Origin: SHZI01 sp040080965
Lineage (GTDB): Bacteria; Pseudomonadota; Gammaproteobacteria; Steroidobacterales; GCA-2729495
NCBI GenBank assembly: GCA_040080965.1
Contig: JBEBHH010000003.1
Coordinates: forward strand, 62,001-126,000
DNA length: 64,000 nucleotides
Direction of reading: 5' to 3'
The notes beneath the pieces are model-generated. The model worked only from the letters and a program-made list of their open reading frames with translations. It ran no database searches and was not told the DNA's origin. The position numbers and the translations under genes were made by a program. This document shows positions 58,477-64,000 of this stretch, piece by piece. Each line of letters starts with the position of its first letter. Position 1 is the stretch's first letter.

Positions 58477-59412
58477 ATGAAAAAGCTACTGACCGGGCTC
58501 GTGCTCAGCGCCATTGCTGGCCCAGCCTTCTCCCAAAGCGTCATTTCCTTCGACGTCGTCTTCGATACGGTCTACGAGGCTTCCGGTGCCTTTGCTCCCA
58601 CGCTGGGCGCAGTGCAGCCCGGGCCATTCAACGGCAATGCCGCGATCGCTCCCCCGAATCTCACGGGCAAGGTGATCCTGAGTGCCGTGCCGAGCGGCAC
58701 CCAGCTGACCAACGCGGGCGGCGCGCTCAACCAGATCACGTTGAACGGGAACTTCTCGACCACGAGCGGTTATTCCCCGTCCAGCGGCTGGTCCACGCAC
58801 ACCTTCTCAAACGCCACCTACGATCTCTACAAGCCCAACAGCTACTTCGCCACGGACTTCGTCTTCAGCGGCAACAACTGGCCGATCTTCACGGCCACCG
58901 CGGCGAACGGCTCGCTGTCTGACCAGGGCCCGGCGTCGATCTACGGCGGCTCCTGCCCGTACTTCTTCAACTGCTCGAGCGCGCAGTCGGCCGGTACCGG
59001 CACGGGAACTTCGCCTTTCGACCTGTTTGATGCCGGTACGCCCATCTACAGCGGCTCCGCCGTGTTCCCGACGCTGGCCAATGCCGGCAATTACGGCCTG
59101 ATCGGTGGCTCCTACAGCCAGACGAATCCTGGCTCGGGCCTCGGCTTCGAGAACGGCATGGACGCTTTCGCGTTCCAGGGCGTGCTCGATACCGCCAACG
59201 TGCTGGGCAACGGCGCTTCCCAGCCCTACCCCGACGGCGTGAGCGGCTTCCCGGGCAAGGTCCGATTCCTGACGTTCTCGACCACCGGCAATACCGCATA
59301 CATGGTCGAGGGCCACATCGTGGCGCCCGTCGTCCCCGTTCCGGCCGCCGTGTGGCTGTTCGGTTCGGCGCTGGGTGTCCTCGGCTATGCCCGTCGCCGT
59401 AAGGCTGCCTGA
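58477..59412 (+). CDS. Sorting-signal secreted protein, paralogue 1
   Basis: A 311-residue secreted protein with a signal peptide (cleavage near AFSQS) and a sorting tail (VPVPAAVWLFGSALGVLGYARRRK). The body begins SVISFDVVFDTVYEASGAF, a segment shared by the paralogues at 60464 and 62170, and continues with SGWSTHTF, NSYFATDFV and GMDAFAFQGVLDT, also shared. No enzyme motif is visible; the fold may be a beta sandwich. It is preceded by leader A and followed by a strong terminator. The product is probably a major surface or matrix protein whose expression is set by the leader. Confidence 0.85.
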   Translation: MKKLLTGLVLSAIAGPAFSQSVISFDVVFDTVYEASGAFAPTLGAVQPGPFNGNAAIAPPNLTGKVILSAVPSGTQLTNAGGALNQITLNGNFSTTSGYSPSSGWSTHTFSNATYDLYKPNSYFATDFVFSGNNWPIFTATAANGSLSDQGPASIYGGSCPYFFNCSSAQSAGTGTGTSPFDLFDAGTPIYSGSAVFPTLANAGNYGLIGGSYSQTNPGSGLGFENGMDAFAFQGVLDTANVLGNGASQPYPDGVSGFPGKVRFLTFSTTGNTAYMVEGHIVAPVVPVPAAVWLFGSALGVLGYARRRKAA

Positions 59413-59441
59413 GCCCCACTCCGGATTGCGTGCCAAGGCGG

Positions 59442-59472
59442 AAAGGGCCTGCGAAAGCAGGCCCTTTCTTTC
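59442..59472 (+). terminator. Rho-independent terminator after paralogue 1
   Basis: An eleven-base perfect stem AAAGGGCCTGC / GCAGGCCCTTT with a GAAA tetraloop is followed by CTTTCC. Confidence 0.9.
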
Positions 59473-59528
59473 CGCGCCCCGCGTCCGGCCGGACGAAATT
59501 CGCCGAGAGTAACGGGAGCATCTGACTC

Positions 59529-60239
59529 ATGCGCTTTCCACGCAGCGTTGCCGCGGCAGTACTTTCAGGCGCCGTATGGGCAGCGCCAGCCCACGCCGTC
59601 AGCTATACGAACATCAATGGCATCAGCGCCGAGTTCCCGGCCGGAGCTATCTCCTTCGCCGATGAACTGGTCGCTTTCTCGCCGGGCATCGTTTTCGATG
59701 CGGTGCGCGGCATCAACATCCCGCTGGCGCCCTACCTGGAGGGCGGCAACGTACTGGGGGTCCCCGACATGGATCTGGTGCAGTCCCTCAGTTGCTTTGA
59801 CGGCACCCCGACCGCCCAGGACTGCAAATTCACGTCCCTCGGGTCCGAAGGATCCCTGACGGTAAGGTTCACCGACAACCTGCTGACGGGCAGCAATACG
59901 GCAAGCCCGGACCTGTGGATCTTCGAAGCCGGCCCCGCGGACCTGACCTTCGTGGATATCAGCGCCGATGGCAGCAGCTGGTTCGGCGTCGGGACGATCA
60001 ATGGCTTCACTGGCGTGGATATCGATGCCTTCGGTTTCAGCGCCGGGGATGCCTTTGCTTTCGTTCGACTCCGCGATGCGCCGGGCGGCCAGCCCAGCGG
60101 CGACACGCTCGGCGCCGATATCGATGCCATAGGCGCCATCAGCACGCTGACACCCGTGCCCCTGCCGGCAACTGGCCTTCTGCTCGGGGCTGCGCTGCTC
60201 GGACTCGCGGGCAGTCCTGCACGTCGTCACGCCCACTGA
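59529..60239 (+). CDS. VPLPA-type sorting-signal secreted protein
   Basis: A 236-residue secreted protein with a signal peptide (cleavage near AHAVS) and a VPLPATGLLLGAALLGL tail ending in basic residues. The body contains PDLWIFEAGP and the aspartate-rich DISADGSSWFGVG segment. It is not a paralogue of its neighbours. It lies between two members of the three-paralogue family but lacks their leader; the terminator before it and leader B after it mark it as its own transcript. Confidence 0.85.
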   Translation: MRFPRSVAAAVLSGAVWAAPAHAVSYTNINGISAEFPAGAISFADELVAFSPGIVFDAVRGINIPLAPYLEGGNVLGVPDMDLVQSLSCFDGTPTAQDCKFTSLGSEGSLTVRFTDNLLTGSNTASPDLWIFEAGPADLTFVDISADGSSWFGVGTINGFTGVDIDAFGFSAGDAFAFVRLRDAPGGQPSGDTLGADIDAIGAISTLTPVPLPATGLLLGAALLGLAGSPARRHAH

Positions 60240-60293
60240 AGACCTTCGAAGCGAAGCTGCGAATTTGCTTGGTACGGTAAAGGGACTTTCGCG

Positions 60294-60463
60294 TATATTA
60301 TTTTTACTGGCCGTAAGTACGGCCGACCCGGGCAACTGTCCGGGGGAATACCACGATCCGCTCTCGCGCTGAGGATAGAGACGGTTGTTGGGGCATCGAG
60401 TAACGATCACCGGGAATTCCGAACAAGAACGAATCGTTTTTCGAGAATCCGGAGGTCTGAGTC
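60294..60463 (+). promoter_or_regulatory. Leader B: TATATT box and structured 5' leader
   Basis: The TATATT box is at 60294-60299 and the core block at 60356-60379; this block is identical over 24 bases to that in leader C (ATCCGCTCTC, then GCGCTGAGGATAGA). Hairpins GGCCGTAAGTACGGCC (60309-60324) and CCCGGGCAACTGTCCGGG (60328-60345) lie between box and core. A second shared block, ACGATCACCGGG, follows. The ribosome binding site CGGAGG stands 10 bases before the ATG. Confidence 0.65.
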
Positions 60464-61414
60464 ATGAAGAAAGTTATAGTTGGGCTGGCGCTCGCTTTGG
60501 TTGCGGGTGCCGCAAACGCCCAAAGCGTCATCTCCTTTGACGTGGTGTTCGACAAGGTCTACGAGGCTTCCGGCGCCTTCACGCCGAACCTGACCGCCAT
60601 AGCGCCGGGGCCGTTCAGTGCAACGATTCCTCCAGTCAGCCTGACGGGCTCGGTGGTGCTCAGCGCCGTTCCCAGTGGCACTCAGCTGACCAACGCCAAT
60701 GGGGCCCTGAACAAGATCACGCTGAACGGGAGCTTCTCAACCCAGAGCGGTTTCTCCCCGTCGAATGGCTGGTCCGTCCACACTTTCGACAATGCTACGT
60801 TCGACCTCTACAAGCCGAACAGCTATTTCGCGACCGATTTTGTCACCAACCCCAATGACTGGCCGATCTTCTCCGGGACCAGCAACAACGGCGCCCTGGC
60901 GGATCATGGTCCGGCGTCGAACTACGGCGGCACTTGTCCGTTCGCCTTTGGCTGCGCCAGCGCTGCGTCCGCCGGGACGCCGGACGGCATCGCGGCCTAC
61001 GACCTCTTTGATGCGGGCACGCCCATCTTCCTGGGCACTGCACTCTTTCCCGCCAGCTTCAGGAATTCCGGCAACTATCCCCTGGTCTCGGGTTCGGCCA
61101 CCCAGACCAATCCCTCGACGGGGCTGGGCTTCGACAACGGCATGGATGCCTTCGCCCTGCAGGGTGTCCTCGACGTCGCCAATTCCCAGGGCAACGGGGA
61201 TTCGCAGCTGTACCCGGATGGTGTCGGCGGCCGCCCGGGTATCGTCAGGATCGCGACATTCTCCAGCACGGGCAATACGGTCTACATGGTCGAGGGCCAT
61301 GTGGTTTACACTGCGCCCGTTCCTGGGCCGGCCACCGGCTGGCTGCTGGCGACGGCGGTGGGCGTCATTGCCCCTCTGGCCGCCAGGCGCAAGCGTCGGC
61401 GCGCCGTGACCTGA
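60464..61414 (+). CDS. Sorting-signal secreted protein, paralogue 2
   Basis: A 316-residue paralogue of the protein at 58477, sharing SVISFDVVFD.VYEASGAF, SGTQLTN, SNGWSVHTF and GMDAFALQGVLD. The signal peptide ends near ANAQS. The tail is PVPGPATGWLLATAVG followed by hydrophobic residues and a very basic end (RRKRRR), a variant of the VPxP sorting signal. It is preceded by leader B and is 21 bp from the DUF192 gene, which may share its transcript. Function unknown; probably a surface protein. Confidence 0.85.
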   Translation: MKKVIVGLALALVAGAANAQSVISFDVVFDKVYEASGAFTPNLTAIAPGPFSATIPPVSLTGSVVLSAVPSGTQLTNANGALNKITLNGSFSTQSGFSPSNGWSVHTFDNATFDLYKPNSYFATDFVTNPNDWPIFSGTSNNGALADHGPASNYGGTCPFAFGCASAASAGTPDGIAAYDLFDAGTPIFLGTALFPASFRNSGNYPLVSGSATQTNPSTGLGFDNGMDAFALQGVLDVANSQGNGDSQLYPDGVGGRPGIVRIATFSSTGNTVYMVEGHVVYTAPVPGPATGWLLATAVGVIAPLAARRKRRRAVT

Positions 61415-61435
61415 GGCCACGCCCAGGCGGATCCA

Positions 61436-61912
61436 ATGGGGTTAGTCGCAACCGCGCGGTGGCAGTGTTCGCTCCTCCCTGGGTTGCTTCTCGCGATTCT
61501 CCTGCCCGGATTTGCCGCGCGGGCGGAGGACGGGCCCCAGGAATTGCCGTCCATTGAGCTCGGGTTGGGCATCCATCTCATCCAGGCCCAGGTCGCCCTG
61601 ACGCCTGCGCAGCGAACCGTTGGCCTCATGTTCCGCAAGAGCATGCCCGCCAACGACGGCATGCTGTTCGTCTTTGAACAGGCTCGTGAGCATTGCTTCT
61701 GGATGAAGGACACACTCCTGCCCCTCTCGGCTGCCTTCATCGCAGACGACGGCACCATCGTGAACATCGAGGACATGGTTCCCGGGACGCTCGACAGGCA
61801 CTGTTCTGCCCAACCGGTGCGCTTCGTGCTGGAATTGAACCAGGGCTGGTTTGACCAGCGCGGCATCACGGCGGGCGCCCGGTTGCGGGGCGCGACCTTC
61901 GGCGAGCGCTGA
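61436..61912 (+). CDS. DUF192 family secreted protein
   Basis: A 158-residue protein with a signal peptide (hydrophobic core LLPGLLLAILLPGF) and the DUF192 pattern: QVALTPAQRTVGLMFRKSMP, GMLFVFEQ, CFWMKDTLLPLSAAFIADDG, and a late VRFVLELNQGWFDQRGI. The role of the family is unknown; members are common in bacteria and archaea and are exported. It follows paralogue 2 by 21 bp and ends about 80 bp before the leader C promoter. Confidence 0.88.
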   Translation: MGLVATARWQCSLLPGLLLAILLPGFAARAEDGPQELPSIELGLGIHLIQAQVALTPAQRTVGLMFRKSMPANDGMLFVFEQAREHCFWMKDTLLPLSAAFIADDGTIVNIEDMVPGTLDRHCSAQPVRFVLELNQGWFDQRGITAGARLRGATFGER

Positions 61913-61992
61913 TCCTTCCCCGCAGATCGTTGTGGCGCTGCGGCGGATGCCCTTATGTAAGCCAGGGATTCACTCGCCATCACCCATCGGCG

Positions 61993-62169
61993 TATATTCC
62001 CTCTCGCGTCCCGCGCGAGCGGGTGCGCCAGGCGCTTTGCCTGGGGGGAAACCTCGAATCCGCTCTCGCGCTGAGGATAGAAGCCAGTACGGGGAGCTTT
62101 GAGAAACGATCACCGGGGAAAATTCCAAAGGAAATACAGCACTCAAGAGTTCTCCGGAGGTCTACTTCT
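61993..62169 (+). promoter_or_regulatory. Leader C: TATATT box and structured 5' leader
   Basis: The TATATT box is at 61993-61998 and the core block at 62058-62081, matching leader B over 24 bases. Hairpin-forming segments (CTCGCG..CGCGAG near 62002-62016 and CCAGGCGCTTTGCCTGG at 62029-62045) stand between box and core. ACGATCACCGGG follows at 62106-62117. The ribosome binding site CGGAGG is 12 bases before the ATG. Confidence 0.65.
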
Positions 62170-63465
62170 ATGAATAAGTTCCTGTTTGGGCTGGCGCTCT
62201 GCTTGCCCGCGGCCGCTTCAAATGCCCAAAGTGTCCTGACGTTCGACGTCGTCTTTGACCAGGTCTACGAAGCATCGGGCGCGTTCGCGCCGAACCTGAC
62301 GCCGATTGCGCCGGGACCTTTCAACAGTAACCAGCCCATCCTGCCGCCCAACCTCAAGGCCCATGTGGTCATGAGCGCGGTGCCCAGCGGCACGCAGCTG
62401 ACCGCCGTCAACACCATCACGCTCAATGGCACGTTCTCCACGGAGAGTGGCAACTCGCCATCCAACGGCTGGTCGGTCCATACCTTCGACACCGCGACCT
62501 TCAACCTGCTGAAGGCAGGCGGAAACAGCAATTTCGCGATCGACTTCGTCACCAACCCGAATGACTGGCCGACCTTCATCGCCACGTCGGCCAATGGCTA
62601 CCTTTCCGACCATGGTCCGGCCGCGCCCTATCCCGGCGCCACGTGCCCCTACTTCTTTGGCTGCGCCAGTGCGCAGCCCGCCGGCACCGGCAGCGGCGCG
62701 GGTACGTACGCACTGTTCGCCTCGGGTACGAATATCTTCAACGCCGTGGCCACGTTCCCCACCCTGGCGAACGTCGGCAACTACCCGTTGATCAGCGGTA
62801 CCTATAGCCAGAGCAACGCGGGTAGCGGCCTGGGCTTCGATAATGGAATCGATGCCTTTGCCTTCCAGGGCGTGCTGGACACGACCAACTCGCAGGGCAA
62901 TGGCTCATCGCAGCCGTATCCCGACGGTGTCAGCGGTCATCCCGGCATCGTCAGGTTCCTGACGTTTTCCACCACCGGGAACACCGCCTACATGGTCCAG
63001 GGGCACATAGTGCCGCCCATCGCGGATACGGACGTGGACAGCGTTGCCAACGGCGTGGACAACTGCCCCACAACACCCAACTGGACGCAGCTGGATAGCG
63101 ACGTTGACGTTCGCGGCAACGCCTGTGACAACTGCACCTTGGTGTCCAACACGGCAGCCGGCACGGTGCCGAACTCGGCGCCGGTGGTGAACAAGTCCCA
63201 GCTGGACAGCGACAGCGACGGATACGGCAACGCCTGCGACGCCGACGTGAACAACAGCGGCGGCACGACGGCGTCCGATTACGCCATCCTTCGCTCGGTG
63301 ATCGGCAAGATCTACAGCTTCAGTGCAAATGCAGCAAAGTCGGACATCAATGCCAGCGGCTCGGTAACGGCAGCTGACTACGCGATCCTGCGGTCGCGGA
63401 TTGGCACGCCGCCGGGGCCCTCGGGCCTGGCCTGTGCGGGCACCATCCCGTGCGTGGCGCCCTGA
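62170..63465 (+). CDS. Secreted paralogue 3 with TSP3/dockerin-like tail instead of a membrane anchor
   Basis: A 431-residue paralogue of the proteins at 58477 and 60464 over its first 280 residues (signal peptide ending near SNAQS, then VLTFDVVFDQVYEASGAF and GIDAFAFQGVLDT). The membrane-spanning sorting tail of its siblings is absent. Instead there are thrombospondin-3-like calcium repeats (DTDVDSVANGVDNCP, DSDSDGYGNACD) and a pair of dockerin-like repeats (DVNNSGGTTASDYAILRSVIG and DINASGSVTAADYAILRSRIG broken by linker). The C-terminus is GPSGLACAG followed by TIPC. The tail suggests calcium-dependent docking or another export route. It is preceded by leader C and followed by a terminator. 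Confidence 0.85.
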   Translation: MNKFLFGLALCLPAAASNAQSVLTFDVVFDQVYEASGAFAPNLTPIAPGPFNSNQPILPPNLKAHVVMSAVPSGTQLTAVNTITLNGTFSTESGNSPSNGWSVHTFDTATFNLLKAGGNSNFAIDFVTNPNDWPTFIATSANGYLSDHGPAAPYPGATCPYFFGCASAQPAGTGSGAGTYALFASGTNIFNAVATFPTLANVGNYPLISGTYSQSNAGSGLGFDNGIDAFAFQGVLDTTNSQGNGSSQPYPDGVSGHPGIVRFLTFSTTGNTAYMVQGHIVPPIADTDVDSVANGVDNCPTTPNWTQLDSDVDVRGNACDNCTLVSNTAAGTVPNSAPVVNKSQLDSDSDGYGNACDADVNNSGGTTASDYAILRSVIGKIYSFSANAAKSDINASGSVTAADYAILRSRIGTPPGPSGLACAGTIPCVAP

Positions 63466-63512
63466 ATAGGGATTGTTGAACGGCTGAAGCTGGCGGCGTT
63501 GAGCCAGCACCA

Positions 63513-63542
63513 GGAAACCCGCTTCGGCGGGTTTCCTTTTTT
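63513..63542 (+). terminator. Rho-independent terminator after paralogue 3
   Basis: Stem GGAAACCCGC / GCGGGTTTCC with a TTCG loop is followed by six T. Confidence 0.92.
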
Positions 63543-63702
63543 ATGGGCACCCAGAACGGACCGTTGCACCCGACCCCGCGCCCACAGGGCACTCGTCCGG
63601 GCTTCGTCTCCATGCGGGCGCGATTAGCCCTTCAGATTGCGACGCTGCCAATGTAGTATTCACTAAAGCTTTAATAGTTGGTTAGTTGTCAATGGACGAA
63701 CC

Positions 63703-64000
63703 ATGACTGGCCATGCTGACCATGCCGATACCCTGAATGAGCGGCGGCGGCGGGCGGTTGAGTTGCGACTGGCGGGCGCATCTCTGTCGGCCATTCGGCG
63801 GGAAACGGGTCTCAGCGCGCCCACCGTCATCAACGCCTACAAGGCCTTCGTCGCCGGCGGCTGGCCGGCGGTCCCCATCAAGGGTCTGGGCAGGCGCGTC
63901 GGACAGGGGCGCCGGCTGGCGCCGGAGCAGGAGCAGGAACTGTGGCGGGCGATCTTCACGTCCCTGCCTGCCGCACACGGCTTGGCCCAGCCGCTATGGT
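63703..64000 (+). CDS. IS630-like transposase N-terminus (runs off right edge)
   Basis: The first 99 residues of a protein whose N-terminal part is a helix-turn-helix (RAVELRLAGASLSAIRRETG, then SAPTVINAYKAF). A segment of the kind found in IS630-family transposases and related winged-helix proteins follows (GRRVGQGRRLAPEQEQEL, then LAQPLW). The DDE catalytic domain would lie beyond the edge. An ATG four codons upstream in another frame is stopped at once. No terminal inverted repeat can be recognised on the left side within the window, so whether it is part of a complete insertion sequence is open. Confidence 0.65.
   Translation, partial: MTGHADHADTLNERRRRAVELRLAGASLSAIRRETGLSAPTVINAYKAFVAGGWPAVPIKGLGRRVGQGRRLAPEQEQELWRAIFTSLPAAHGLAQPLW

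Noticed and set aside
58254..62169. Known c-di-GMP (GEMM), cobalamin, glycine or TPP riboswitch in the three leaders
   Set aside because: None of the conserved sequence blocks of these families as I know them is present; a covariance search is still the deciding test.
1..64000. CRISPR arrays, tRNA or rRNA genes, prophage
   Set aside because: No direct-repeat/spacer pattern, cloverleaf-like sequence or phage structural gene was recognised when reading both strands; a tRNA scan could still find one I missed.

Overview
The window is GC-rich, densely coded DNA that looks like a Gammaproteobacterial chromosome. The evidence is a Pseudomonas-type minor pilin operon (fimT-pilV-pilW-pilX-pilY1-pilY2-pilE), RhlE, DusB, PpiC, a ModE-type regulator and several secreted proteins with PEP-CTERM or VPxP-type C-terminal sorting tails. 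No tRNA, rRNA or CRISPR array was recognised. Several soil and freshwater lineages (Steroidobacter-like or Nevskia-like) would fit; I cannot fix the genus.

Left part (1-19.2 kb). A ModE-like regulator, a TSUP anion permease and a TonB-dependent receptor form a leftward group carrying two matching ModE-type operators, which suggests an oxyanion (molybdate/tungstate-like) uptake unit. After rhlE comes a rightward catabolic run: DUF3500, tannase/feruloyl esterase, signal-peptide SDR, DUF1838 and a Tat-exported isoquinoline-oxidoreductase-like molybdenum subunit. An eight-gene leftward run follows: P-loop protein, ABC transporter with altered catalytic residues, hydrolase, porin, cupin, GltS, TSUP and DUF4126.

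Centre (20.2-32.5 kb). This is the most striking part. Two divergent operons share a 313-bp control region. Leftward are a membrane-anchored FAD/2x[4Fe-4S] oxidoreductase, a Sel1/ankyrin periplasmic protein and a lipoprotein cytochrome with 26 CXXCH motifs. Rightward are a histidine-rich cytochrome-b-like membrane protein, a 21-heme cytochrome, a 5-heme cytochrome, a SPOR-TPR-beta-barrel protein and a lipoprotein. Together they contain the parts needed to carry electrons from the cytoplasm across both membranes. I infer an undescribed porin-cytochrome (extracellular electron transfer) system.

Right part (32.5-64 kb). Glutathione-dependent formaldehyde dehydrogenase and small housekeeping genes lead to the type IV minor pilin operon, which is flanked by two exported sorting-signal proteins. 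Next come a berberine-bridge-type oxidase, RidA, a DUF255 thioredoxin-fold protein, DusB, and a PKD lipoprotein with a TonB receptor. The last section holds a membrane LytTR regulator, a TPR lipoprotein of the exosortase-associated type and four sorting-signal or related secreted proteins. Three of these are paralogues, each preceded by a long 5' leader with a shared core and a shared TATATT box; this is a candidate cis-regulatory RNA. One paralogue has exchanged its membrane anchor for a TSP3/dockerin-like tail. An IS630-like transposase fragment runs off the right edge.

REP-type palindromes occur at three sites and supply the stop codons of four genes.
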